Part shown: positions 13,349 to 21,234 of the stretch, piece after piece
How positions within the stretch are numbered: position 1 is the stretch's first letter
How the letters are laid out: every line of letters begins with the position of its first letter
IMG/VR virus record: IMGVR_UViG_3300033153_003167
Coordinates: 1-21,453 of that record
Source: a virus
Length of the DNA stretch: 21,453 nucleotides
Reading direction: 5' to 3' (one strand)
Program-made: the position numbers and the translations under genes
The notes under the pieces: generated by a model
What the model saw: the letters and a program-made list of their open reading frames with translations, nothing else
What the model was told of the DNA's origin: nothing
Database searches by the model: none

Positions 13349-16300
13349 TATGCTGCTCCTTGTTTAGTTAAGGTTGTGTTTGTTAACTCCGTTTCGTCTA
13401 GTGTCTCTTTATTGTTTACTAGCAGTTTTCTTAGTATTTGATTTTGTGCAGACATCATTTGATTGTTCTTTTTTAATTCTACTATAACTTCAGTTTGATT
13501 ACCCATTGTTAAATCTCCACCTCTTAACCCATCACTAAAGTTACTAGGTACGATTATTTCGCCTTGATGCACTCTTGCATTCATATCATGTGATACGCTA
13601 GTTGTACCAACGGCAAACTGTTGTAGTTGTTCCGAACCATTTCCAGACCAACCCCATCTACTGTTTTGGAATCGCATCATTGCACGAATAGCTTGATTAC
13701 TTGTTTTTATGCTATCGTAGTCTGTGCTTACCGCATCTTCTGTAGCAAAAGCAATTCTCGCTCCTTGTCTTGTCAGAGAATCCATCTGCGTCCAAGATGA
13801 GCTATTGGCTGCATCTAGTCCATCTGTGTTAGAATCGATACCATCAAGTGAACCCGTTGCATCTTCAACTAATGTTGTATCAATTGAACTATTATCTATA
13901 ACTGACGAATCAACATCTGCGACACTATTATCAATATCGCTAAGGGCTGCTAATTGTTCACTTAATTTTTCTATTTGACTATCTAGTTTAGTTAATGAAT
14001 TACTTGTGTTTTCTTCTATCATTTTTAGATAGTCTATCTGCTCTAAAGTAGTACTCTCTAATGCTTCGAACTGATTAGCTACTACTCCTTGAGCAAAAAG
14101 CATATCCCTTTCAACATCTCCAAAAGCACCTATGTCGCTCAGTACATCAGCCATAGAAGTTGTTTCTTGTAGCGATTTAGCAAATGCCTCAAAGTCGCCA
14201 CCTGATGATAGTGATTGAGTTCTTGACATAGATTCATAAAACTCTTGCAGTTGAAAGTCTGAGCCTCTAAGGTCTCCGATAATACCTTGTGTTGAACTTA
14301 ATGCACCCTCTAGTGATGATATATTTGTCATAACAGAGGATAAATAATCATTCAATGCAGTCTCTTGCTCTTTATACCCATCTATTTGACGATTTATTAA
14401 ATCTTCTTGTGCTTTTGCTACAACTCTCTGCATTTCTAATTCTGCTTCAATTGCATCTTCTTTAGCCCATATAGAACTCTGTAAACCCCTATTTTCTTCA
14501 TTTATTAGAAGTATGTCTAATTCTCTTAATTCAATATTGCTTAATCCAACTCTTGCAAGTTCATCTTCTAAAGGTATTCTTTCTGCTAAAACTGCTTGTA
14601 TATCTTCTTGAGCGTGTATTGATTTTAAAAGCTCTCTGTTTGAAGCATCGGTAGCATCTAATTCCATCTGTCTAGTTAGAGCTAATGTCCCAACTGCACT
14701 ATTTAATCTCCAAGTAAAAGCCATTCGTTCTTTAAGTGATTCGTTTTCTTCTGCTGATAAGTCTTTTGTTTCTTCTAAAACTTCATTATTCTTTTTTTGT
14801 ATCTCTATTGCTTCTTCAACGTCTTTGTAGTATTGGTAGTTTGTATTACTTAATATTTCAGTAGCTTCTGTTATGTCATCCGCACTTGCAGTGTTTAACT
14901 TCATAGCTAAAGCAATATCATTTAGTCTTGCGTCATAAGCTTCCATTGTGGTAATATCTATACTAGAAACTAAATTATCTATTTGCGTAGCCGTTAATGA
15001 TGCTATTTCTAGTGTATCTGCTAGTGATGATGTTATTACGTCTGAAAGTTCTTCTTCATAATCTGCGATTAAGCCTTTAGATGCTTCGATTCTATCTTTT
15101 AACTGATTATACCCGAACTCTTCTAGTAGTTCATCTCTTCTTATTCCGCCACTTTTTATCTCTGTTAAAACACCACTTAGCTCTGAAAGATTTACTCCCT
15201 CTGTTGATATTTCCGTCTGTAGTTCTTCTATTGTTCCACCTACAGCACTACCAACATTTCCAAAGGCCATTAATGCTTGACTAGCTTTGTCTAAACCATC
15301 TAAAAACTCATTTAATTTGTCTTGTGCTTTTTCTGCTGAGGATTGACCGTTATCGCCACCAAATAGTGAACTTGCTATCATACCAACACCACCACCAACT
15401 AACCCACCACCTAAAGCACCAAGTATTGAACTTCCACTCATTAAACCTATATATTGTGATGCTGCCTGAGCCATTACATTAGACAGGGAACTACTTACAG
15501 CACTACCTAGAGCATCCGTAAAATCATCAAAATCTCTAATGTTACTAAAAGCACTATGTATTTCATCCTCTAGTGATTCCCCCATTTGTTGAGCAAGAGT
15601 TTTATTTAATTCTGTCCACTGGTCATCATACCAATCTAAAAAGCCCTGCTCTGCTTTTGTTCTATCTTCCATAGGAGCATCATCAAAATCAGGATCATAT
15701 GCATCAAATTCTTTAACGGCTTTAGCCCATGCTAAATCTATATCTTTTCTACGCTCACGCTCTTTATTTTCTTTTACAAGTTTAGATATACGTTCATCTA
15801 TAGACACATTCCATTCATCAAAAGATACTTTTACTTCTTTAGCTTCTTTTTTCAGTTGTTGATAAAGGAGTATTTCTTTAATTCTAGCTTTATCAATAGC
15901 AGCTATACTATTTAAGATACTTTGATTATCAAATAATGCATCTTTACCTACAGCTCTAGCTACACTATTAGCCGCCTCTTTTATATCTAGTATTTGCTTA
16001 TTTATTACACCTATAAACTTTTGTAATCCTATCTGAGGTACTAGTATTATACTCTCTATACCAAACTCAGCTGTCTCTTGTAGTAAATCAAAACCATCTA
16101 TTATTTTATCAATTGTAGCAACTGTAGCTATACCAAAATCAATTATAGCATCTTGATTATCATCTATAAGCCCCGAAAAGTCCATTATCTTACTTGCAAG
16201 TGAAGATGAAGCACTAGTAGCATCATCTAAATTACCAACCGTTTGCATTATGGAATTACCTACTGTAGTCCAACTTTGAGAAACCGTTACAGCCATCCGA

Positions 16301-16998
16301 TTAAATTCGCTATCAATCGCACCCGCTTGATCTGTAAGTGCTTTAACAACAACTTCTGAGGTTAATTTACCATCTTTCGCCATCGCTCTTAATTCGCCCA
16401 GACCTACACCTATAGAATCAGCTAATGCAAGAGCAACACGGCTACCATTCTCCATGATAGAGTTAAACTCTTCCCCTCTTAGAACACCACTTGCTAAACC
16501 CTGACCTAGTTGAGTAATTACACTTGACGCTTCTTGTGCCGATGCACCTGAGACTACAAGGGCTTGATTTACTGAGTTAGTAACAGTTAATAAGTCATTT
16601 TGACTTACCCCTAATGATTTTGTAGCCCGTGCCATTCGTGAATATAGATCAGCAGTAGCAGTAAACTCCTGTCTCGTATCTTGTGCAATTTCAAAAAGTT
16701 CACTTTGAGCCTTTGAAAATTCCACTGTAGAATCTGTAGCTAACTGTAATCTGCTATTTACAAGACTCCAAGAATCAGCGTATTTTATTACTTTATCTAC
16801 ACCTAATACGGCTATTAAAGAAGTAACAACTGTTTTCATACCTAGTAGGGATTGTGTAGTATTTTTAGTAGTCTTACTGAAGTTATTTGATGAATTATCA
16901 GCTTTTTTGGCAGCATTAGAGAGTTTGTCCAAATCATTAGATGATTGTTTTATCTGTGTAGAATCTGACTTTAATACAAGTGAGTGAATATCCGCCAT
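13348..16998 (-). CDS. Tail tape measure protein
   Basis: The 1216-residue protein has the TMP N-terminal domain typical of siphoviruses (residues about 75-260: YADSWSLVNSRLQLAT, QALVVSGASAQEA, QGLASGVLRGEEFNS, KDGKLTSEVVVKAL). A Gly-rich hydrophobic stretch lies near the middle (LGALGGGLVGGGVGMIASSLF), long helical segments fill the rest, and the C-terminal part carries the frequent HQGEIIVPSNFSDGL. It sets tail length and enters the host envelope during DNA ejection. At about 0.15 nm per residue the tail would be near 180 nm, using the general rule for siphoviruses. It follows the tail chaperone frame by 11 bases with AGAGGT as ribosome-binding site. Confidence 0.95.
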   Translation of the reverse strand: MADIHSLVLKSDSTQIKQSSNDLDKLSNAAKKADNSSNNFSKTTKNTTQSLLGMKTVVTSLIAVLGVDKVIKYADSWSLVNSRLQLATDSTVEFSKAQSELFEIAQDTRQEFTATADLYSRMARATKSLGVSQNDLLTVTNSVNQALVVSGASAQEASSVITQLGQGLASGVLRGEEFNSIMENGSRVALALADSIGVGLGELRAMAKDGKLTSEVVVKALTDQAGAIDSEFNRMAVTVSQSWTTVGNSIMQTVGNLDDATSASSSLASKIMDFSGLIDDNQDAIIDFGIATVATIDKIIDGFDLLQETAEFGIESIILVPQIGLQKFIGVINKQILDIKEAANSVARAVGKDALFDNQSILNSIAAIDKARIKEILLYQQLKKEAKEVKVSFDEWNVSIDERISKLVKENKERERRKDIDLAWAKAVKEFDAYDPDFDDAPMEDRTKAEQGFLDWYDDQWTELNKTLAQQMGESLEDEIHSAFSNIRDFDDFTDALGSAVSSSLSNVMAQAASQYIGLMSGSSILGALGGGLVGGGVGMIASSLFGGDNGQSSAEKAQDKLNEFLDGLDKASQALMAFGNVGSAVGGTIEELQTEISTEGVNLSELSGVLTEIKSGGIRRDELLEEFGYNQLKDRIEASKGLIADYEEELSDVITSSLADTLEIASLTATQIDNLVSSIDITTMEAYDARLNDIALAMKLNTASADDITEATEILSNTNYQYYKDVEEAIEIQKKNNEVLEETKDLSAEENESLKERMAFTWRLNSAVGTLALTRQMELDATDASNRELLKSIHAQEDIQAVLAERIPLEDELARVGLSNIELRELDILLINEENRGLQSSIWAKEDAIEAELEMQRVVAKAQEDLINRQIDGYKEQETALNDYLSSVMTNISSLEGALSSTQGIIGDLRGSDFQLQEFYESMSRTQSLSSGGDFEAFAKSLQETTSMADVLSDIGAFGDVERDMLFAQGVVANQFEALESTTLEQIDYLKMIEENTSNSLTKLDSQIEKLSEQLAALSDIDNSVADVDSSVIDNSSIDTTLVEDATGSLDGIDSNTDGLDAANSSSWTQMDSLTRQGARIAFATEDAVSTDYDSIKTSNQAIRAMMRFQNSRWGWSGNGSEQLQQFAVGTTSVSHDMNARVHQGEIIVPSNFSDGLRGGDLTMGNQTEVIVELKKNNQMMSAQNQILRKLLVNNKETLDETELTNTTLTKQGAA

Positions 16999-17009
16999 TT
17001 TATACCTCT

Positions 17010-17719
17010 CTAATCGTGTTTATAAGGTGTCTCATCGTTCACATCTTTTTTTTGTAATTGTGATGCGAAATCAGATGATAACAGTTTAAGGGTAGAAGCA
17101 TCCCAAGAGGATAATAATACACCCGTTAAATTACAATAACTTTCAATCTCTTGATAAGATATACCGTTACCTTCACTATCTGTATAACCTAAGTCCTGTA
17201 AGTAGTGTACAAGATATTCAAAACCTTCTATATCAGGAGATTCTAAAAGCCTTTCATTACCACTAGCTACAAGAAATATCTCCCTTGTAGCGTTTAGTTT
17301 CTCAGGTTTTACATTTAACCAAGCTAGATGTTTTACGTATAAACTTAGTTGGTCTTTGCTTCGTCCAAAAAATTCTGTTCATCACCTATAAACGCATCAA
17401 TTTGATTACGTAACCATGGAAGCTCTGTATATATACGAATAGCGTTAGCTATACTAAAAGAAAGTTTTTTACCCTTTTCTTCTAAGTTGGTCCACCCCTT
17501 AGTAACGTTACCTAGTAACTCAATAGCAGCAGTCTCACGCTCTTCTAATGTTACATCTTTACGTTTACGGAATTTCTTAGAGATAGCACTAGTTGCTGTT
17601 TTATACGCAACCGAATCCCTGCTAAATACTTCAATAACTATATCCGTATCAACACCCGTCATAGGGTGTCTTACCGTTAATTTTGAAGTATCACTAATTG
17701 CAACTGATAAAATATCCAT
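17010..17719 (-). CDS. Tail assembly chaperone, -1 frameshift fusion (lambda gpGT analogue)
   Basis: After the slippery heptamer at 17366-17372, the -1 frame is open from 17366 to a TAG at 17010-17012, adding 118 residues to the first 118 of the shorter chaperone (236 in all; join 17719..17366 and 17366..17010). The added part contains no Met codon, so it cannot easily be an independent gene, yet it fills the 330-base space between the chaperone stop and the tape measure. Its sequence is protein-like (LYVKHLAWLNV, LTGVLLSSWDAS). Genes upstream of tape measures in long-tailed phages are commonly read this way, and the fusion recruits tape measure and tail tube subunits during assembly. Confidence 0.85.
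17345..17719 (-). CDS. Tail assembly chaperone, unshifted product (lambda gpG analogue)
   Basis: The normally terminated product is 124 residues. The start at 17719 (MDILSVAIS) is preferred because its A is shared with the stop of the major tail protein (TAATG), like other junctions here; a start at 17755 would extend into the upstream gene. Charged helices (SKKFRKRKDVTLEERETAA) and an acidic C terminus (IDAFIGDEQNFLDEAKTN) resemble tail chaperones. Position between the major tail protein and the tape measure, with a frameshift site near its end, identifies it. Its role is to keep the tape measure soluble and guide tube polymerisation; it is not expected in virions. Confidence 0.85.
   Translation of the reverse strand: MDILSVAISDTSKLTVRHPMTGVDTDIVIEVFSRDSVAYKTATSAISKKFRKRKDVTLEERETAAIELLGNVTKGWTNLEEKGKKLSFSIANAIRIYTELPWLRNQIDAFIGDEQNFLDEAKTN
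17366..17372 (-). other. -1 ribosomal frameshift slippery site (T TTT TTG)
   Basis: In the chaperone frame the codons read AAT TTT TTG GAC, giving the heptamer T-TTT-TTG in the correct X-XXY-YYZ register, seven codons before the zero-frame stop. Slipping back one base joins the chaperone to the ATG-less downstream frame. No strong downstream stem-loop is obvious by eye. Confidence 0.8.
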
Positions 17720-18180
17720 TATGGAGCCGCCACATATACAACTGTAGAAGTCCACTCAATAGCCATAGCATTAGCTTGAATAGTATCTGCTGTACCGTTG
17801 TTTTTAGGTGAACCCATCACAAGACCCTGAGCATAATCTATTGAACCATCACTATACTCTATCTTAAATGAGTATTCAGCATCAGCCAATACAGCAGCAT
17901 CCACAATTACTTGACCTGCATCACTAGGAACAGTTGCATAATTACAAGTACCTGCACCATATTGTTTTTGACCTTTACGTTTAGATGTATAACCCTCTGC
18001 TAATAGATCATAAGATACTAAGTTAGCTGAAGCCCCTACTGCAGGTAAATCAGTTGCACCGCCTACCTCTGTAAAAGTTAAAGCTACAAAACCTGCCGCA
18101 TCGTGTGTAGCTGGTAGTCCAGCCGAAATGTGGAGTTTACCCCCTGCCATTGTTACTAAGTCTGCACTTGTTACTGCCAT
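17719..18180 (-). CDS. Major tail (tube) protein
   Basis: A 153-residue protein at the position of the major tail protein, between the terminator and the chaperone. It is Ala-, Gly- and Val-rich and predicted beta-rich, with a segment YSFKIEYSDGSIDYAQG and then GLVMGSPKNNG, a pattern seen in small phage tail-tube proteins. It would form hexameric rings stacked into the tail tube. It has its own promoter-like sequence upstream (18208-18235), an AAGGAT ribosome-binding site and good codon packing, as expected for one of the most abundant virion proteins. Confidence 0.82.
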   Translation of the reverse strand: MAVTSADLVTMAGGKLHISAGLPATHDAAGFVALTFTEVGGATDLPAVGASANLVSYDLLAEGYTSKRKGQKQYGAGTCNYATVPSDAGQVIVDAAVLADAEYSFKIEYSDGSIDYAQGLVMGSPKNNGTADTIQANAMAIEWTSTVVYVAAP

Positions 18181-18207
18181 GATGTAATCCTTATTTTAAT
18201 TTCCACA

Positions 18208-18235
18208 ATTATAACATATATAATAGAAAAAACAA
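18208..18235 (-). promoter_or_regulatory. Promoter upstream of the major tail protein
   Basis: On the minus strand TTGTTT (18230-18235) and TATAAT (18208-18213) are 16 bases apart, and TGT directly precedes the -10 box. A T-rich stretch fills the spacer region. It lies in the 58-base gap before the major tail protein and would raise its transcript level. Confidence 0.65.
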
Positions 18236-18238
18236 ATA

Positions 18239-18634
18239 TTAAGCCGTTACCTTATTATATTCTATAGTAACAGGTACTTTATAATGACCGTTTCCATCCG
18301 ATAAACCCATAGAAGCGTAAGGTGTTTTATCTATTCTTATAAGTGATGTAGGTATAACTGTGTTTCTAGGAAAAGCATTAATTATTAACTGTGCTATCTC
18401 TGAGGCTCTTATCTCCCCTATACTGTCTAAAGTCATTACATCTATTTGAATAAGTCCCGTATTCATAGTAACTTGACGTAATCCTATATCATCTGGCTTT
18501 GTAGGTATTACATTAATAATCACATATTCATCAGGGATATTTGTTTGTTTTACATTAGGGTAAAAGACTTTTGGTATGTTTGATATTGTAGATACATAAG
18601 TAAATATAGACTCTAATAGTTGTGTTTGATTCAT
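18239..18634 (-). CDS. Tail terminator / tail completion protein
   Basis: The 131-residue product has the alpha/beta layout of small tail-terminator proteins (lambda gpU and DUF4128-like): a first helix (LLESIFTYVSTI), a strand with VIINVIPTKPDD, a central strand LIQIDVMTLD, a helix IRASEIAQLIINAF and closing strands KVPVTIEYNKV. These proteins form a ring that stops tube growth and joins the tail to the head. The position, after the gp10-like gene and before the major tail protein, is the standard one. AAAGGT precedes the start. Confidence 0.75.
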   Translation of the reverse strand: MNQTQLLESIFTYVSTISNIPKVFYPNVKQTNIPDEYVIINVIPTKPDDIGLRQVTMNTGLIQIDVMTLDSIGEIRASEIAQLIINAFPRNTVIPTSLIRIDKTPYASMGLSDGNGHYKVPVTIEYNKVTA

Positions 18635-18644
18635 GGTAATACCT

Positions 18645-19070
18645 TTATTTTGAAGTTCTAAATTTTCTTAGTGCTGTATTAGCGTTTTTAATAGCAACCC
18701 GTACCATACCTTGAGGGGCTTGTATTGAAAAACCCCCGATTGTCTTACCTGTTTTACTAGGAGATGGGTACATACCATACTCTAAATGTCTTATATAAGG
18801 TAAATTGTTAGTGAAATAAAAGACTTTACCTGCTGAACTTTTTGCTTTACTAAGGGCATTTGCTATAGCTATACTTTCATTTGTATTACTTGTAATAGAG
18901 TTCGAGGGGGTGTCAAGAGAGGCATCCCAGTTACCTCTTGCTCTACCTTTATCTGAGGGTGTATTTTTAATAATAGCTACTGATATTTGAGAGTTAATGC
19001 TAACTACTGCTTGATTTATACTAAGTTTAGTTTTTTTAGCATAACCTGCTATACCTTCACTAAAACCCAT
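18645..19070 (-). CDS. HK97 gp10-like head-tail joining / tail completion protein
   Basis: The 141-residue protein shows the HK97 gp10-like pattern: an N-terminal helix, KNTPSDKGRARGNWD near the middle, then the well-conserved FTNNLPYIRHLEYGMYPSP with the aromatic-Gly stretch, and QAPQGMVRVAI in the last third. Members sit at the neck between connector and tail tube. AAGGCG serves as Shine-Dalgarno, located at the end of the previous gene, which stops one base before this ATG. Confidence 0.82.
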   Translation of the reverse strand: MGFSEGIAGYAKKTKLSINQAVVSINSQISVAIIKNTPSDKGRARGNWDASLDTPSNSITSNTNESIAIANALSKAKSSAGKVFYFTNNLPYIRHLEYGMYPSPSKTGKTIGGFSIQAPQGMVRVAIKNANTALRKFRTSK

Positions 19071-19071
19071 A

Positions 19072-19413
19072 TTATCGCCTTAGTTGTACGATATATATAA
19101 GTTTAGTGTCTCCTGGGTTTATTACAGCTACTGAGATTATTGAATATTCAATGCTATCATCTAAGATTCTATCAGTCAATATTAATGCATCATAAGTAAG
19201 TAATTTTTTATCTGTTGCTTTTATTAGGGTCCCGTCAATCTCATTTTTAGAGAAATTGACAAAAGCACCTATTAAAGGAGTATCTATTTTTGACTGTGTC
19301 GGGTTCCATGCAGTACCAGAACTCGTAACAGCTTTTTTAGTAACTGTTCGCCCAAACTTAGCTATTAATCTTATTGCTGTATTTCTAAGATTAGTATAGT
19401 CAAATTTAGGCAT
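19072..19413 (-). CDS. Head closure / head-tail adaptor protein
   Basis: A 113-residue, mainly beta protein with an N-terminal helix (YTNLRNTAIRLIAKFG) and the pattern GAFVNFSKNEIDGTLIKATDKKLL, a motif that recurs in head closure proteins just before HK97 gp10-like genes. Such proteins plug the portal-connector after packaging and offer the docking surface for the tail. The assignment rests on gene order plus this pattern. It starts four bases after the previous gene ends and has only a weak Shine-Dalgarno. Confidence 0.65.
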   Translation of the reverse strand: MPKFDYTNLRNTAIRLIAKFGRTVTKKAVTSSGTAWNPTQSKIDTPLIGAFVNFSKNEIDGTLIKATDKKLLTYDALILTDRILDDSIEYSIISVAVINPGDTKLIYIVQLRR

Positions 19414-19417
19414 GATA

Positions 19418-19765
19418 TTAATACTCTAAAAGTGAAGCTTCAATATCAGTACCGCCAGTAATTTCAATAGTACCCGTTAGATACTTTTCAATAGTACTAG
19501 TTCTAATAGCTAATGTCTCACCAACACCTATAGAGGCAGTTGTATAACCCGCTGATAAATCTATATTCCCAGCACCTGCTACTGAAACAGTAGTAACACC
19601 ATCACCTAAAATATTAGGAGTTAAAGCCCCAGCTGAGGCATTTCTAAGAATAAGATATTGATTATCTTTACCTGTATACGTGAATGTATCTGAAGCTGTT
19701 AGAGTAGTTTCCGTTACTGCTGCTCCACCTGAACCTGTTGCATCTGTTGCTACGATTGTTGCCAT
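19418..19765 (-). CDS. Putative virion decoration / structural protein (115 aa)
   Basis: A 115-residue protein rich in Thr, Ala, Gly and Ser, with repeated short strands (TETTLTASDTFTYTG, NQYLILRNASAGALTP, GETLAIRTSTIEKYL) that predict an immunoglobulin-like or jelly-roll beta sandwich. Similar small proteins occur between connector and neck genes in other siphoviruses, where they may decorate the capsid or neck. It has an AAGGAT ribosome-binding site and a promoter-like extended -10 box in the 42-base gap upstream, suggesting an abundant product. The specific function is unknown. Confidence 0.6.
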   Translation of the reverse strand: MATIVATDATGSGGAAVTETTLTASDTFTYTGKDNQYLILRNASAGALTPNILGDGVTTVSVAGAGNIDLSAGYTTASIGVGETLAIRTSTIEKYLTGTIEITGGTDIEASLLEY

Positions 19766-19794
19766 GTGTATATCCTTATATTTTAAAGTGTCTA

Positions 19795-19803
19795 ATTATA
19801 GCA
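19795..19803 (-). promoter_or_regulatory. Extended -10 promoter element before the decoration-like gene
   Basis: The minus strand reads TGCTATAAT, a perfect extended -10, 29 bases before the start codon. No convincing -35 box is seen 15-18 bases upstream. It matches the TGnTATAAT pattern of the promoters at 8730 and 18208. Confidence 0.5.
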
Positions 19804-19807
19804 TAAA

Positions 19808-20269
19808 TTAAATACGTACACCTCTAAGACCAGCATAAGCTAAAAAAGGGTTTAGTAGATCATTCAAAGAGGTATATGAGTTAGCTTGTGAAGAGTTATC
19901 CATATATTCCACTTCAAGTACGTCTACCTTTTCGCGTTTAACCGTTTGAGTAGTAGTAGCTTGTAACTCATTACCCTCATCTATTAAAAGGGCAGCTACT
20001 ATTTGAGCTTTTTTAATATCGTCAGGCACTTCATCATTATCATATTCACAATCGTAACTATACATAGAGCATAAATACCTAGGAAACTCTAAAGCTTGTG
20101 TAGATACTGTCTTATAACTTATATAGTTACGTGTTTCTATATAATCCATAGCTTTTATAAGTAATACAGTTTTATCACTAGCTGTAATCGTTATACCTCT
20201 ATCACTTGCATATGTTTCAAGTTCCGCTACCGTTACGTATGAGTTTGTACCTACTATTATAGTTGCCAT
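19808..20269 (-). CDS. Head-tail connector protein, DnaT-like family
   Basis: The 153-residue protein matches the phage family named for a distant DnaT resemblance (PF20557-like): an N-terminal NSYVTVAELETYASDRG, the helix LLIKAMDYIET, the short FPR motif near residue 63, DDIKKAQIVAALLIDEG, and a C-terminal KREKVDVLEVEY. Despite the name, members are connector-ring proteins below the portal. AAGGA overlaps the end of the previous gene, whose stop is two bases upstream. It is the first conventional head-tail joining gene met from the right edge. Confidence 0.78.
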   Translation of the reverse strand: MATIIVGTNSYVTVAELETYASDRGITITASDKTVLLIKAMDYIETRNYISYKTVSTQALEFPRYLCSMYSYDCEYDNDEVPDDIKKAQIVAALLIDEGNELQATTTQTVKREKVDVLEVEYMDNSSQANSYTSLNDLLNPFLAYAGLRGVRI

Positions 20270-20271
20270 TT

Positions 20272-21177
20272 TTATTGTCCTTCTATATGACCTTGAATTT
20301 TTTGTTTAAATGATATCAATCCCGTTAAGTCGTCTTGTATTAACATCTCTATAAAATCACTTTTTGACCCATCAACTTTAGGGACTGCGCCCGTTCCTAT
20401 TTTTATTGAGCCTCTTCCTGTAGTTCCATAAGTGCCTCCTCCCGTAGAGCGTGTATCAAAATCAACATTATACATATTGTCTTTTATATCGCTGTTTGTT
20501 TTCCATAAAGTAAAAGTCCTGTATTGGTCAAATTCAGCTTTATATAATCTTAATACTACCCCGTTTGTTAGAGCTGCTGCATTTCCAAATAAACCTAAAT
20601 CCCCTGCTGTAGCGTGAGTCATAGAAAACAAAAACCTTATAACGTGCCAAAGTTCATCTGAGCTAGGTTCCGCTTTAAAAGAAATAGGGTTAGTAAGTGA
20701 GCCTAATACTGCCATATTTGTTGATACGATTTCAACCGTTGCATTAACTTCATAAGCAAAATCTAAAGGTCTATCAAGTATTAAAACGTGTGTGGCAATA
20801 GCTGTTATCTTAGGGAATGTTGTACTCTCTGAACCATTAGATAATTGTATCTCATTACCTACTGCAAATAAAGCACCGTTGACTACTGTTATGTTAGTAT
20901 CTTGTTTTGCACTTGCTACAGCTATTGTATCTGATACGCCCGTATGCCTATGAAAATACTCATTAACCACTTCATCATGAACATCTGCATCGTGAACATC
21001 AATTGCACCATTTAGTGAACCAATTGGGTTCCCTGAGCCGTCCGTTAAGGCTGTTTTTAATGTATGTACATTGTTATCATCTTGAGAGGTGTTAAACCAT
21101 ATATTACCCCATTGAAAACTACTTGCTTGTACAGATAAACTAAATAGTACTAATAGTAATATTATGATTTTTTTCAT
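20272..21177 (-). CDS. Predicted secreted protein of unknown function in the head module (301 aa)
   Basis: Residues 1-18 are a textbook Sec signal peptide: basic KK, a hydrophobic core IIILLLVLFSLS, and a VQA cleavage site before SSF. The mature part is beta-rich, Thr/Asn/Gly-rich and soluble-looking. It has a middle section (VGNEIQLSNGSE, ITAIATHVLILDRPL) and a longer C-terminal domain (ELWHVIRFLFSMTHATAGD, then RLYKAEFDQYRTFTLW). I do not recognise the family. A signal peptide is unusual between capsid-adjacent and connector genes, because head proteins assemble in the cytoplasm. It could be a periplasmic protein riding in the late operon or a virion protein whose N terminus only mimics a signal. 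AAAGGG is the ribosome-binding site. Confidence 0.7.
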   Translation of the reverse strand: MKKIIILLLVLFSLSVQASSFQWGNIWFNTSQDDNNVHTLKTALTDGSGNPIGSLNGAIDVHDADVHDEVVNEYFHRHTGVSDTIAVASAKQDTNITVVNGALFAVGNEIQLSNGSESTTFPKITAIATHVLILDRPLDFAYEVNATVEIVSTNMAVLGSLTNPISFKAEPSSDELWHVIRFLFSMTHATAGDLGLFGNAAALTNGVVLRLYKAEFDQYRTFTLWKTNSDIKDNMYNVDFDTRSTGGGTYGTTGRGSIKIGTGAVPKVDGSKSDFIEMLIQDDLTGLISFKQKIQGHIEGQ

Positions 21178-21234
21178 TGTGTTACACCCTTTAAATAGAT
21201 TTAGTCACACCCTCATAATAAGGATGCTATAAAA
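21178..21234 (-). promoter_or_regulatory. Intergenic gap with a pair of 10-bp direct repeats
   Basis: The 57-base gap holds two copies of a decamer, GTTACACCCT (21181-21190) and GTCACACCCT (21204-21213) on the plus strand, 23 bases apart, about two helical turns. A weak hairpin (stem of about 6 bp, 5-base loop) lies near 21209-21225 without a T run. No clear promoter is seen. A protein-binding site is possible; the copy nearest the gene also contains its Shine-Dalgarno (AAAGGG). Confidence 0.3.

Noticed and set aside
13724-15284. Plus-strand frames opposite the tape measure
   Set aside because: They are short, lack ribosome-binding sites and lie within a clear tape-measure reading frame.
17720-17755. 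A longer chaperone start (12 more residues)
   Set aside because: It would overlap the end of the major tail protein; the ATG at 17719 forms a TAATG junction as at 13348, 12998 and 9672.
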